A DNA stretch of 64,000 nucleotides from Photobacterium malacitanum (lineage in GTDB: Bacteria; Pseudomonadota; Gammaproteobacteria; Enterobacterales; Vibrionaceae). A model generated the notes under the pieces. It saw only the letters and a program-made list of their open reading frames with translations, was not told where the DNA came from and made no database searches. Shown here one piece after another: positions 17,732 to 28,299 of this stretch; the stretch's first letter is position 1; the number at the start of each line of letters is the position of its first letter. The stretch covers positions 963,701 to 1,027,700 of the forward strand of contig NZ_FYAK01000001.1 of NCBI RefSeq assembly GCF_900185615.1, in the 5' to 3' direction. Position numbers and translations under genes: made by a program.

Positions 17732-18386
17732 GGTTAGTATGCCCTAACTTAATTTTTCGTAACCGATCACTATCAACAAACATATCTTGGTGAGTGGTCA
17801 GTAATACCATTCCTCCACGCTCAGCATGTGCCAAAAATAGCGCTTCAAGCACCTTTACACCTTGCTTATCAATCGCTGTTAATGGCTCATCTAGCACCCA
17901 CAATTTGTGATTACTTAACCATAAACGAGCCAAAGCAACTCGACGTTGCTGACCTGCTGATAGCTGTCCTGCGCTAATATCTTCACGTCCAGCTAAACCA
18001 ACATGGGCTAATGCTTGCCACAATGCATCATCACCGGTTACTTTGGGTGTTCCTTTGAGATCGGAGCCTTGTTGACAGGTATGCATTGCCTGAAAAAAAG
18101 CCAAGTTCTCAAAGGCCGTAAGCTCGCGCTTTACGCCTGTTTGATGACCTAAAAATAACAGTGATTGGTGATAATCTTCACGTGCTGTCGTGATATTTTC
18201 ATTACACCACAGCACCTCACCACTATCTGGATGGCCTAAGCCCGCTATAATTCTTAATAAGGTCGTTTTACCCGCGCCGTTTGGCCCTTCAATTTGAACT
18301 AATTCACCGCTTGAAATCGTGAAATTTAATTCATCAAATAAGACGCGCTCATCACGAACGCAGCTCAAATTTGCTACTGACAACAT
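17724..18386 (-). CDS. ccmA: Heme exporter ATP-binding protein CcmA
   Basis: 220 residues. This is the ABC ATPase that drives release of heme-loaded CcmE from CcmCD. Walker [10 protein letters not shown] is at 34-42, the signature LSAGQ at 142-146, and Walker B LWVLDEP at 162-168. It is the first gene of the ccm operon, and its upstream 114 bp are shared divergently with the FliK-like gene. No clear promoter was recognised there. Confidence 0.96.
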   Translation of the reverse strand: MLSVANLSCVRDERVLFDELNFTISSGELVQIEGPNGAGKTTLLRIIAGLGHPDSGEVLWCNENITTAREDYHQSLLFLGHQTGVKRELTAFENLAFFQAMHTCQQGSDLKGTPKVTGDDALWQALAHVGLAGREDISAGQLSAGQQRRVALARLWLSNHKLWVLDEPLTAIDKQGVKVLEALFLAHAERGGMVLLTTHQDMFVDSDRLRKIKLGHTNHA

Positions 18387-18500
18387 AAAATGCTATATCC
18401 TAGGTGCCACAAAATAGCCGCATAGTACCACAATGGCTAACAAATTGGCTAAACTGCTCAGCTTCTTAGTCGTTAACTAACGTAAGTAATTGTGAAATAA

Positions 18501-19355
18501 ATGCAAACTAAACTATTGCCAAATTCATCACCATTTATAGAAAAACTTTCGACAATTGAAACAATTACTACAATACCGAAGGCTTCTAATTTACTCTCAT
18601 CACCAATCACTGCTAACAATCAATCAAATTTGATCTCTCAGCTGCCGCAATTATTATTATCTATGAATAGCTTGCAACGATTAGTTACAAATTTATTGCT
18701 GCCGTTAAACTTAGGTACAGCTAAATCACCACAATCGATGCCATCATCACTGCAACAATTGTTTAGCCAATTATTATTACCCAATAACCAAGCTGAATTA
18801 ATTCACTGGCTGCAACACAATACTGGCCACCAAACATTAGCAACGTTATTACTACAATTATCGCAACCATCAAGCCCACTCAAGCAATGGCTAAGCCAAT
18901 TAAGTCCTGAGCAACAACAAGAGTTTACCGCTTTACTTCGCCTTGCAAGTGAACAACGCGGCCCTGAAAACCAGCGTTCTCCTGATAGTCACCAACTGCA
19001 CTTACAATGGGTGCAAGACAATGGTCAAACCATTGAGCTACAAATTAATCATCATCATAAAAATAAAAAAAATACTATTAAGAATAACAATAACCGCTGG
19101 ACGGTCAAATTGAGTTTACCTATTGGTGCAATAGACACAGTGAATGTTATTGCTTGTTGGCACCAACAACAATTAAGCACTCGCTTTGAATGCGTGAATC
19201 AACAATTATTACTACGTATTGAACGGCTAACACCCTATTTAATTTCACGCTTACAGCAATTAGGCATTAATAGTACGCCCCCCCAGTATAAACGGCTTAC
19301 AGAGCAACCACAGCCCACGCTATCAGCAACATCTGGGCTATCAATCACTGTCTAA
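18501..19355 (+). CDS. FliK-like flagellar hook-length control domain protein
   Basis: 284 residues, very rich in Leu, Gln and Asn. The C-terminal third (about 185-255) resembles the FliK C-terminal domain: a beta-rich stretch WTVKLSLPIGAIDTVNV, then RLTPYLISRLQQLGI. The N-terminal part is low in complexity with repeated LLLP elements. A second, conventional fliK lies in the main flagellar operon at 37779-39140. The next gene encodes a free FlhB C-terminal-like domain. FliK and the FlhB C-terminal domain interact as the substrate-specificity switch, so the pair is probably functionally linked. The Shine-Dalgarno is weak. Confidence 0.65.
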   Translation: MQTKLLPNSSPFIEKLSTIETITTIPKASNLLSSPITANNQSNLISQLPQLLLSMNSLQRLVTNLLLPLNLGTAKSPQSMPSSLQQLFSQLLLPNNQAELIHWLQHNTGHQTLATLLLQLSQPSSPLKQWLSQLSPEQQQEFTALLRLASEQRGPENQRSPDSHQLHLQWVQDNGQTIELQINHHHKNKKNTIKNNNNRWTVKLSLPIGAIDTVNVIACWHQQQLSTRFECVNQQLLLRIERLTPYLISRLQQLGINSTPPQYKRLTEQPQPTLSATSGLSITV

Positions 19356-19374
19356 TTACACGGGTAAAATAACC

Positions 19375-19683
19375 ATGACAATAAAGCCGACTTCTCCCCA
19401 GCAAGCAATTGCTCTGCGTTATGATGGCGATAAAAGCCCTTATATTGCAGCAAAAGGTTATGACCAGTTAGCGCAACATATTATTGAACAAGTAAAGCAG
19501 CAAGGTGGATTAATCCATCAAGATCCAGTGCTGGCACAGTACCTAAATAGCTTTGAATTAGGCGATCATATTCCTGAAGAGTTATATCAAATTATAGCTG
19601 AGTTAATTGCCTTTTCATGGTTCCTAAACGGCAAAACCCCTCCGGGATGGGAAGGGTTTGAAAATATCGATATCACCACATAG
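19375..19683 (+). CDS. FlhB C-terminal-domain-like protein (FhlB/YlqH type)
   Basis: 102 residues, corresponding to the cytoplasmic C-terminal domain of FlhB/YscU without any membrane part. AIALRYDGDKSPYIAAKGYDQLAQHI aligns with the FlhB segment downstream of the autocleavage site; the Asn-Pro-x-His cleavage motif itself is absent. It follows the FliK-like gene by 19 nt in the same direction. Such proteins can substitute for the cleaved FlhB C-terminal fragment in some bacteria; that role here is inferred. Confidence 0.8.
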   Translation: MTIKPTSPQQAIALRYDGDKSPYIAAKGYDQLAQHIIEQVKQQGGLIHQDPVLAQYLNSFELGDHIPEELYQIIAELIAFSWFLNGKTPPGWEGFENIDITT

Positions 19684-19702
19684 TAACGGGTGTTTAAAGC
19701 CA

Positions 19703-20137
19703 TTAACGTCGATAATGCTGTGGCATACTTCTTTGTAAACTCAGCAGTAATTCAGCTTCAGCTTTAGGTAAGTCACATTCTTTCATTAATTCGTCAACAT
19801 CAGCACCAAGTTCAGCCATTTTACTGGCACGGCTGTATAAGCGCCCACCGGAATCATTCATCGCCACTTCATTTTGACGTACTTCAACTCGGTCAATTTG
19901 CTCGATCAAATCAACTAATTTATCACTCATACCAATGCTGCCAGTGCGTAATTCGTGAAATTGTTTGGTTAAGCTTTCATTTTGCAACCGCGCATTTTTT
20001 AATACTGTTTCAATAGCTGTAAATTTGACTTCTAGCGCCAGCCGCGCTTGACGCTCTCGACGCATTAGCACTACTGCAGTTAGCGCAATCAGCGCAGAAA
20101 TAATCACCGGTAACCATTGTTGAAGTATGATATCCAT
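19703..20137 (-). CDS. DUF2802 domain protein
   Basis: 144 residues: one N-terminal transmembrane helix (about 7-25), then a coiled coil (about 30-90) and a C-terminal helical region with GADVDELMKECDLPKAEAELL, typical of DUF2802 proteins at the end of polar flagellar/chemotaxis operons. It starts in a TAATG overlap with cheW, so it is translationally coupled to it. It is the last gene of the flhA-to-cheW operon. Function is not established; a role tied to motility follows from context only. Confidence 0.8.
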   Translation of the reverse strand: MDIILQQWLPVIISALIALTAVVLMRRERQARLALEVKFTAIETVLKNARLQNESLTKQFHELRTGSIGMSDKLVDLIEQIDRVEVRQNEVAMNDSGGRLYSRASKMAELGADVDELMKECDLPKAEAELLLSLQRSMPQHYRR

Positions 20138-20631
20138 TACAAATACGCGACCTCATCCCACTCGTCTTCCGACAGCAATTTATTTAAATCAACCAAAATT
20201 AATAGCTGTCCATCACGATTACTTACCCCTTGAATAAACTTGGCGCTTTCTTCTGTACCAACACAAGGCGTACTGTCAATTTCAGAACTACGTAAATACA
20301 CCACTTCAGCAACACTATCGACTAAAATACCAATCACTTGGGTTTCAGTTTCAATAATTACAATACGAGTACTGTCTGAGATTTGACCATGTTGTAAGCC
20401 AAAACGGGCACGAGTATCAATAACGGTAACAACATTACCACGTAAATTAATAATACCAATCACGTAATCAGGCGCGCCCGGTACCGGTGCGATATCGGAA
20501 TAACGTAATACTTCACGCACTTGCATGACATTGATACCATAGGTTTCATTTTCTAATTGAAATGTAACCCACTGTAGTACTTGATCATTAACGCCATCTT
20601 TCTGAATTTCCGTTATATTTACTTGGGACAT
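20137..20631 (-). CDS. cheW: Chemotaxis coupling protein CheW
   Basis: 164 residues. CheW links methyl-accepting chemoreceptors to the kinase CheA. The single SH3-like CheW domain covers about residues 15-160, with the family elements LENETYGINVMQVREVLR, GAPDYVIGIINLRGNVVTVIDTR and GVSNRDGQLLILVDLNKLL. It lies 20 nt after parP and overlaps the DUF2802 gene. Confidence 0.96.
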   Translation of the reverse strand: MSQVNITEIQKDGVNDQVLQWVTFQLENETYGINVMQVREVLRYSDIAPVPGAPDYVIGIINLRGNVVTVIDTRARFGLQHGQISDSTRIVIIETETQVIGILVDSVAEVVYLRSSEIDSTPCVGTEESAKFIQGVSNRDGQLLILVDLNKLLSEDEWDEVAYL

Positions 20632-20651
20632 ATTATTTCCTCTTTAATGCC

Positions 20652-21345
<694 letters not shown>

Positions 21346-21353
<8 letters not shown>

Positions 21354-22122
21354 TATGTGCAAGCCTTGTTAAATGACTAAGTAACGTTTTGTAAGCAAAT
21401 ACTCCGCGACAATTATGGGCATACAATGATGGCGGCATATGTTTAATGCTGGCATCTCTAAATTTAGTATCAATTGGAATCGCTGAGGCCCACACTTGAT
21501 CAGGATAACGGGTTTTGAGATCTTGCAGGGTTTGCAATGATGCTCGCGTACGCTTGTCATACATGGTCGGCACTATCGTGACATCAAAACCACCCGGTTT
21601 AGAGCGCTGCATAATCTGCAGGGTACGTAGCATGCGCTCGAGGCCTTTCATGGCTAAAAACTCAGTTTGTACTGGAATCAAAATCCGATCACTGGCTGCC
21701 AACGCGTTGACCATCATCACCCCAAGAATCGGTGGGCAATCAATTAAGACATAGTCATAGTCTGCGGCAACAGCGGTTAATGCTTTTTTTAACACTAATC
21801 CCATACCACTGCGGTTACCCATAGAGCGATCTAAAGTCGCTAATGACATATGGGCAGGAATAATATCAATATGGCTAAATGTGGTGCTTAAAATTAATTC
21901 TCTTACGCCATCATAATCAATCTGAGGCAATTGAAATAAATCAAATAAACTGGCGGGTACATAATCAGCATCAAAATTTAAATAGGTTGTTAATGATCCA
22001 TGGGGATCGGTATCAACCACTAATACTCGCTGGTTTTGTTCACTTAGTAACCCTGCTAATGCTATGGTAGTGGTCGTTTTCCCTACTCCACCTTTTTGGT
22101 TTGCAATACTCCAAACAACCAC
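21346..22122 (-). CDS. parC: ParC, ParA-like ATPase for polar chemotaxis cluster positioning
   Basis: 258 residues from the GTG at 22122. This start is chosen because GAGGAG lies 6 nt upstream and the protein then begins MVVWSIANQKGG, as expected for the family; an upstream ATG would add ten residues overlapping cheB. The deviant Walker A KGGVGKT is at 10-16, and the VLIDCPP switch element is present. ParC recruits chemotaxis arrays to the pole through ParP/CheA in Vibrio. The start codon lies 10 nt after the cheB stop. Confidence 0.92.
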
Positions 22123-22132
22123 CTTTAACTCC

Positions 22133-23293
22133 TCACGACAAACCCAATTCAATTAAAATATATTCCGCAATGCGGTCAAGGGGAAGATCATGACTAGAAA
22201 TGCCCGCTTTAGCAACTGCTTGTGGCATACCATATACCACACAGCTATCTTCATCTTGTGCCCACACGGTTGAGCCATTAGCTTTTAACATTCGCGCACC
22301 TTCGCGACCGTCTGCCCCCATGCCCGTTAGCACTATCGATAATACTCGATCATTAAACACTTTCGCCGCCGAACCAAAACTGACATCAACACAAGGCTTG
22401 TAATTCATACGTTCGCCACCATCAATAATGCGTAATCGAGCTCCAACAGCCCGTCCATCGACCATCATCTGCTGTCCGCCTGGGGCTAAATACGCCACGC
22501 CTGCACGAAGTATATCGCCATTTTGCGCTTCTTTTACTTCAATGCGACACAGGTTATTTAATCGAGCCGCAAACGCCGCCGTAAATGTTGCAGGCATATG
22601 CTGCACTAAAATAATCGGATATGGAAAATTCGCTGGTAGTTGGGTCAGAATTTTTTGTAATGCGACCGGCCCTCCCGTTGAGGTTCCAATTGCGACTAAC
22701 TGATATTTTTTACCTGAGGCGCGAAAGCGTAATGGTATTTTGGCTGCCAGTGCGGATTCACTACTCGTTCGTCCAGTATTTATTGTAGTGACAGCAGGGC
22801 GAACTTCAGCCGTCATCGCAGACATATTACGCCCAGAAGGTGTAGATAGCGTCTTTATCGGCGCAGATAGACCATTATGACGTCGTAAATAAAAACGTTT
22901 TCCGGCTAATTCAGCCACTCGCTTTTGTAATAGATCGACCGCTTCATCACGATTACGGGCAATATCTTCAAACTTTTTCGGCAAAAAGTCGAGTGCACCA
23001 GCATCAAGTGCATCTAAGGTCGCTTGTGCACCATCTTGGGTTAAAGAAGAAAACATCAAAATAGGCGTTGGGGCTATTTTCATTATTTCACGTACCGCAG
23101 TAATACCATCCATCACCGGCATTTCAATATCCATGGTAATAACATCAGGCTGTAACACTTTCACCAGCTCACATGCTTCTTTACCATTAGTGGCATTGCC
23201 AACAACGGTTAATCGAGGATCGGCATTAATAATCTCACTCACACGGCGACGAAAAAAACTTGAATCATCAACCACTAACACCTTTATTGCCAT
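22133..23293 (-). CDS. cheB: Chemotaxis response regulator methylesterase CheB
   Basis: 386 residues. The N-terminal receiver has Asp55 (VITMDIEMP) as phosphoacceptor. The C-terminal methylesterase/deamidase domain (about 195-380) has the triad Ser205 (GTSTGG), His232 (VQHMP) and Asp328 (GMGADG). It demethylates chemoreceptors for adaptation. The linker (about 135-195) is Ser/Thr rich. It is 72 nt downstream of cheA. CheR is not in the window. Confidence 0.97.
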   Translation of the reverse strand: MAIKVLVVDDSSFFRRRVSEIINADPRLTVVGNATNGKEACELVKVLQPDVITMDIEMPVMDGITAVREIMKIAPTPILMFSSLTQDGAQATLDALDAGALDFLPKKFEDIARNRDEAVDLLQKRVAELAGKRFYLRRHNGLSAPIKTLSTPSGRNMSAMTAEVRPAVTTINTGRTSSESALAAKIPLRFRASGKKYQLVAIGTSTGGPVALQKILTQLPANFPYPIILVQHMPATFTAAFAARLNNLCRIEVKEAQNGDILRAGVAYLAPGGQQMMVDGRAVGARLRIIDGGERMNYKPCVDVSFGSAAKVFNDRVLSIVLTGMGADGREGARMLKANGSTVWAQDEDSCVVYGMPQAVAKAGISSHDLPLDRIAEYILIELGLS

Positions 23294-23365
23294 TTTTTTA
23301 TTCCTTTACCTAAACAATACCGTCAGCCTAACCACTGTCGGTCTATCGGTTATTATTGTTAGTAA

Positions 23366-25489
23366 TTAACGTCTTACATAATGTTTTAACAGGTTCGGTA
23401 CATCTAAAATAAGCGCAATATGACCATCACTGGTAATGGTTGCTCCTGCCATGCCCGGCGTGCCTTTGAGAAGATTATCTAACGGTTTAATCACCACTTC
23501 TTCTTGACCGATCAGACTATCAACCACAAAACCGACTCGTTGGTGACCCGTTTGAACAATCACCACATGGCCATAACTATTATGCTGTTGATGATGCGAT
23601 GATTTTTTCGATAACCAATCTTGCAGAAAAAATAATGGAATCGCTTTTTCGCGTACCACAATCGTTAATTGACCATCAACGGTATGGGTCTTGGTTAAAT
23701 CTAAATGGAAAATCTCATTCACACTCGCTAACGGTAACGCAAATGGCTGCTGCGCTACGCCAACCATTAATGTCGGTAAAATGGCTAATGTTAGTGGTAC
23801 TTTAATGTCAATTCGAGTTCCTTTGCCTAACACCGAATTAATCGCTATCGAGCCATTAAGTTGGTTGATACTGGTTTTAACCACATCCATACCAACACCA
23901 CGCCCTGAAATATCTGAAATCTGTTTTTTAGTCGAAAAACCAGGGGCAAAAATCAAATTATAAGCATCATTATCACTTAAGCGTGAGGCAGCATCCTGAT
24001 CCATCATGCCGCGATCAATCGCGATTTGACGCAATTTATTGGCATCCATACCGCCACCATCATCTTCAATGGTTAATCGAATATGATCCCCTTCTTGTGA
24101 TGCGGAAAGTAACACTTTACCTGTTGGTGACTTACCGGCTTGCTCGCGCACTGCTGGCATTTCAATACCATGATCAACTGAATTACGTACTAAGTGCACT
24201 AAAGGATCGGCTAAGGCTTCCACTAAGTTTTTATCAAGATCCGTATCTTCACCTACCATTTCCAGCACGATTTCTTTATTAAGACTGCGGGCTAAATCAC
24301 GTACTACTCGCGGAAAACGACCAAAGACTTTTTTGATAGGCTGCATGCGGGTTTTCATTACCGCACCTTGAAGATCAGCTGTAACAACATCCAATGTCGA
24401 TACCGCTTTAGACATTTCTTCATCGGTGGTATTTAACCCTAAACTCACCAGACGATTGCGCACTAACACTAACTCACCGACCATGTTCATGATGATATCA
24501 AGGGTTGAAGTATCAACACGTACTGTGGTGTCGGCTTGAGGCTTAGGTTTATCTTTGGTCACAACTGACGCTGTAGGGGTTACTGGCTCAACCACGTTGT
24601 TATTAGTGGCTAAATGCGGGTTAACAGTAACAAACTCCGTCTCTAATGGCTCAGCAGTCACAGCTGTAGGAGCAATCTGAGGTCCACGACCGACACCATG
24701 TAATTGATCTAATAAGTTTTCAAACTCATCATCTGTCATCAAATTATCATTAACAACCGCGAGATTATCATTCGCGATAGCAGGATCAGCCGTTACAGCT
24801 ATAGCCTCACTTCCTGGGGCCTTACCACTGCCATGTAATTCATCCAATAACCGTTCAAACTCATCATCAGTAATATCACTACTTTCAACACTGCTCGCAA
24901 TAGTAGCCGTTGTCATTACTGCTGAAGGTGGCACTGATACTGAAGAGGGAGAATTACCCACACCGTGTAACTCATCCAGTAAGCGATCAAATTCATCTTG
25001 AGTAATATCATCGATACTATCAGCATTAATCGCACTGGTTGATGATGAAGCAATAACGGGCTCTGGATCAGGCTCAATCACTGCGGTTTCAACAGTGGTC
25101 GGTGGTAAGCTGTAATGATGCAATTGATCCAATAATGTTTGATCAGCTTTCGTGAGAGGCTGGTGCGCTTGTACTTGAGTAAACATCACGTTGATACAAT
25201 CTAACGCTGTTAAAATCACATCCATGAGATCTGGTGTGACGCTACGCTTACCGGTACGTAATAAATCAAATACGTTTTCAGCACCGTGGCAAGCATCAAC
25301 TAGCTCAGCCAAAGATAAAAAACCAGCACCGCCTTTAACGGTATGGAAGCCACGAAAGATAGCATTTAATAATTCACTATCGTCAGGACGACGTTCAAGT
25401 TCAACTAATTGCTCAGACAATAATTCAAGAATTTCCCCAGCTTCGATCAAAAAGTCTTGTAGGATATCTTCATCTAAATCAAAACTCAT
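23366..25489 (-). CDS. cheA: Chemotaxis histidine kinase CheA
   Basis: 707 residues. The HPt domain has phosphorylatable His49 (RGFHTVKGG). A long linker (about 130-320) carries three copies of TxDEFxxLLDxLHGxGxxP, at about 163-181, 207-225 and 252-270. Dimerisation, HATPase (VRNSVDHGIE, DDGGGMD, GRGVGMD) and CheW-like domains follow. A classical CheY-binding P2 domain is not evident. In Vibrio the corresponding linker holds the LID region that binds ParP/ParC, so the repeats may be multiple docking motifs. It begins 9 nt after the cheZ stop. Confidence 0.97.
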   Translation of the reverse strand: MSFDLDEDILQDFLIEAGEILELLSEQLVELERRPDDSELLNAIFRGFHTVKGGAGFLSLAELVDACHGAENVFDLLRTGKRSVTPDLMDVILTALDCINVMFTQVQAHQPLTKADQTLLDQLHHYSLPPTTVETAVIEPDPEPVIASSSTSAINADSIDDITQDEFDRLLDELHGVGNSPSSVSVPPSAVMTTATIASSVESSDITDDEFERLLDELHGSGKAPGSEAIAVTADPAIANDNLAVVNDNLMTDDEFENLLDQLHGVGRGPQIAPTAVTAEPLETEFVTVNPHLATNNNVVEPVTPTASVVTKDKPKPQADTTVRVDTSTLDIIMNMVGELVLVRNRLVSLGLNTTDEEMSKAVSTLDVVTADLQGAVMKTRMQPIKKVFGRFPRVVRDLARSLNKEIVLEMVGEDTDLDKNLVEALADPLVHLVRNSVDHGIEMPAVREQAGKSPTGKVLLSASQEGDHIRLTIEDDGGGMDANKLRQIAIDRGMMDQDAASRLSDNDAYNLIFAPGFSTKKQISDISGRGVGMDVVKTSINQLNGSIAINSVLGKGTRIDIKVPLTLAILPTLMVGVAQQPFALPLASVNEIFHLDLTKTHTVDGQLTIVVREKAIPLFFLQDWLSKKSSHHQQHNSYGHVVIVQTGHQRVGFVVDSLIGQEEVVIKPLDNLLKGTPGMAGATITSDGHIALILDVPNLLKHYVRR

Positions 25490-25498
25490 AAATTCCCT

Positions 25499-26218
25499 CT
25501 AAAATCCAAGACTTGAAAGTAAATCATCAACATCATCCTGTGATGAAAGTGCATCTTTGCGTTGCTGGGGATTAATAATTGGTCCTTCAGCAGTCACCAC
25601 TGATGGTTGTATTGCTGTCTCAGTTAGTGCTGCTTGCTCGATACCAAATGCTTGCAGAATATCAAGCATTCGCTGTTCAACTTCATGAACTAAGCTGATC
25701 ACCCGTCGTATCACTTGCCCAGTAAGATCCTGAAAATCTTGCGCCATTAAAATATCAGTTAAATGCTCACGTAAAAGAGCGCTATCTTGATTAACTTGAT
25801 TTAATAACTGATTAATATCGTGGCAAAGTTGTTTAAAATCAGCCAAGGCAATTTGACCTGCCATTAACTGCTGCCATTGCGGCTGAAGGTGTTGCAATGT
25901 TTGCTGTAATTGTTCGGCAATTGGTAACGTTATTTCAACCGCATCCATGGTCCGGTTAGCGGCAGCTTCTGTTTTATCAATCACATAAGATAAACTGTCA
26001 CGCGCATCCGGAATATCGGTTTTAGCCAAATCATTCCAACGCGGATCAAGCCGAAAACTAACTAAGGAATCATGCAGCTGACGCGTCATTTTTCCCACTT
26101 CCTCATACATAGGAGAACGTTGATGTTCAACTAAAGTTTGCACTAATGTATTAGCTTGTTGTTGCTGTCCTTGCTCAAGCAACACCACTAATTGCTGCGC
26201 TTGCTCTAATGAAATCAT
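25499..26218 (-). CDS. cheZ: Protein phosphatase CheZ
   Basis: 239 residues, mostly helical. CheZ dephosphorylates CheY-P. The catalytic-loop element DILMAQDFQDLTGQVIRR with the conserved Gln is at about 150-168. The C-terminal peptide DDVDDLLSSLGF is the CheY-binding tail typical of the family. It lies between cheY and cheA, 31 nt after cheY. Confidence 0.95.
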   Translation of the reverse strand: MISLEQAQQLVVLLEQGQQQQANTLVQTLVEHQRSPMYEEVGKMTRQLHDSLVSFRLDPRWNDLAKTDIPDARDSLSYVIDKTEAAANRTMDAVEITLPIAEQLQQTLQHLQPQWQQLMAGQIALADFKQLCHDINQLLNQVNQDSALLREHLTDILMAQDFQDLTGQVIRRVISLVHEVEQRMLDILQAFGIEQAALTETAIQPSVVTAEGPIINPQQRKDALSSQDDVDDLLSSLGF

Positions 26219-26249
26219 GGTTCACTTTCCCTATGCCAAAACGCAATAA

Positions 26250-26645
26250 CTACTGTAACCGTTCAAAAATCTTCGCGAGTTTTTCTTTTAATGTCGCCGC
26301 ATTAAACGGTTTAACAATATAACCATTCACACCAGCTTGAGCGGCTTCAATGATTTGTTCACGCTTAGCTTCCGCGGTGATCATCAACACTGGTAAATGT
26401 TTTAATTGCTCATCAGAACGAATATGACGTAATAAATCAATACCTTGCATTCCTGGCATATTCCAGTCAGTCACCACAAAGTCAAAATCACCTCGTTTTA
26501 ATAGCGGCAATGCTGTTACACCATCATCGGCTTCAACAGTATTGTTAAATCCTAAATCACGCAGTAAATTTTTAACGATACGACGCATTGTTGAAAAATC
26601 ATCAACAATAAGAATTTTCATATTAGTATTCAAAATTGCCTCCAC
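26250..26645 (-). CDS. cheY: Chemotaxis response regulator CheY
   Basis: 131 residues as drawn from a GTG; the phosphoacceptor is then Asp60 (VTDWNMPG), with Thr90 and Lys112 of the receiver site. A TTG four codons later (26633) has the strong Shine-Dalgarno GGAGG 5 nt upstream and gives a 127-residue protein starting [12 protein letters not shown]; that is probably the real start. CheY-P binds FliM and switches flagellar rotation. Placement after fliA and before cheZ is the standard Vibrio order. Confidence 0.95.
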   Translation of the reverse strand: MEAILNTNMKILIVDDFSTMRRIVKNLLRDLGFNNTVEADDGVTALPLLKRGDFDFVVTDWNMPGMQGIDLLRHIRSDEQLKHLPVLMITAEAKREQIIEAAQAGVNGYIVKPFNAATLKEKLAKIFERLQ

Positions 26646-26693
26646 AGAAAACTGTGTTGTAAGTTATAAATAATGACAGCACTATTATTGAAA

Positions 26694-27416
26694 TCACGCA
26701 GCCCAAGCATGTAATTTAGCCCGTAATCGCTGCATCGCTTGGCTATGAATCTGACAAATACGCGATTCACTCACACCAATAACGGCACCTATTTCCTTTA
26801 AATTCATTTCTTCGTCGTAATACAGTGACAGCACTAATGCTTCTCGCTCTGGCAGGGTTTTAATCGCTGCCGCTAAGCTATGACGAAAACTATCATCAAC
26901 TACGCCTTGGAATGGCAGATTTTGATTAATATCTTCATCATTAACCATTGTTTCTTCACCACCCGCAAGATCAGCAATACCGACAATACGACCGCAATTA
27001 ACATCGTTTAACGCTTGGTGGTATTGCTCTAATGGCATATCAAGATAAGCGGATATTTCATGGTCTGTCGGATCGCGGCCAAGACTATGTTCAAGGTGTG
27101 CAATCGCATCACTGATAAGCCGATTATTTTTATACACCGAACGTGGCACCCAATCGCCACGGCGAATATCATCGAGCATCGCGCCACGAATACGAATACC
27201 CGCAAAGGTTTCAAAGCTCGCCCCTTTGCTAGGATCGTAATTTTGCTGTGCTTCTAACAACCCAATCATCCCCGATTGAATCAAATCTTCGACTAATACA
27301 TTTGGTGGTAAGCGCGCCATTAAATGATGTGCAATCCGCTTTACCAAGGTCGAATAGCGCTCAATAAACGCCTGCGGGCTTTGTTGGTAACGACTATAAG
27401 TTAACGTTTTATTCAC
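26694..27416 (-). CDS. fliA: Flagellar sigma factor FliA (sigma-28)
   Basis: 240 residues, GTG start overlapping the flhG stop by 8 nt. Regions 2 (LVEDLIQSGMIGLLEA, FETFAGIRIRGAMLDDIR), 3 and 4 (NLKEIGAVIGVSESRICQIHSQAM) are complete. FliA transcribes late flagellar genes from TAAA-N15-GCCGATAA promoters; one good candidate in this window lies at 57752-57778. Its anti-sigma FlgM is not in the window. Confidence 0.97.
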   Translation of the reverse strand: MNKTLTYSRYQQSPQAFIERYSTLVKRIAHHLMARLPPNVLVEDLIQSGMIGLLEAQQNYDPSKGASFETFAGIRIRGAMLDDIRRGDWVPRSVYKNNRLISDAIAHLEHSLGRDPTDHEISAYLDMPLEQYHQALNDVNCGRIVGIADLAGGEETMVNDEDINQNLPFQGVVDDSFRHSLAAAIKTLPEREALVLSLYYDEEMNLKEIGAVIGVSESRICQIHSQAMQRLRAKLHAWAA

Positions 27417-28299
27417 AAATTGGCGCCTCCATGGCTCGCGGTTTATGCACTAACAACCGTTCAACAAAAAACTCTAAATGCCCACCAGGATGATGAGGAA
27501 TTGGCCATGTCATCGCTTTTGATGCCAATGAGTTCAATGCTAACGCTGCCGGTGTATGCGGAAATGCCTCAACCACTAATTTTTGACGCTTCACTGCTTG
27601 GCGAACGTTATCATCAAGAGGAATACAGGCGGCAAGTTCTAGATTGGCATCAAGAAAACGTTCCGTTACTCGCGTTAATTTAATGAATAGATCACGCCCT
27701 TCACGATAACTACGAACCATGTTGGCAACAATCTTAAATCGTTGAATATCATACTCACGACTCAAAATTTTCATTAATGCGTACGCATCTGTGATCGAGG
27801 TCGGTTCATCACACACCACAATAATGATGTCTTGAGCTGCGCGAGCAAAACTGAGCACCATGTCAGAAATACCAGCAGCGGTATCGACAATAAAAAAATC
27901 GATCTCGTCTTGTAAATTACCAAACGCACGAATTAAGCCAGCATGCTGTGCAGGGGTTAATTCCGCCATATTCTGAGTGCCCGAAGCCGATGGAATAATT
28001 TTTACGCCATAAGGGCCTTCGATAATAATATCTTTAAGTTCGCACAACCCAGCCAGCACATGTGAAAGATTTCGCCCAGCACGTAACCCTAACATCACAT
28101 CGACATTGGCTAACCCAAGATCAGCATCAAGCACCATGACACGTTTGCCTTGGCGCGCCATTGAAATTGCCATATTAAGTGTGACATTGGTTTTACCTAC
28201 GCCACCTTTACCGCCAGTAACCGTAATGACTTTTGTCGACGTTAATTGGGTCATTCGACGTAAACCACTCGCTTGATCGTACATGATGTTCTCAGTCAT
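27409..28299 (-). CDS. flhG: MinD-like ATPase FlhG (FleN)
   Basis: 296 residues from the ATG at 28299, which begins MTENIMYDQASGLRR like its relatives and overlaps the flhF stop by 8 nt. Deviant Walker A GGKGGVGKT is at about 29-37, and LDADLGLANVDVMLG is characteristic. FlhG limits the number of polar flagella by antagonising FlhF and the master regulator FlrA/FleQ. Confidence 0.95.
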   Translation of the reverse strand: MTENIMYDQASGLRRMTQLTSTKVITVTGGKGGVGKTNVTLNMAISMARQGKRVMVLDADLGLANVDVMLGLRAGRNLSHVLAGLCELKDIIIEGPYGVKIIPSASGTQNMAELTPAQHAGLIRAFGNLQDEIDFFIVDTAAGISDMVLSFARAAQDIIIVVCDEPTSITDAYALMKILSREYDIQRFKIVANMVRSYREGRDLFIKLTRVTERFLDANLELAACIPLDDNVRQAVKRQKLVVEAFPHTPAALALNSLASKAMTWPIPHHPGGHLEFFVERLLVHKPRAMEAPICE

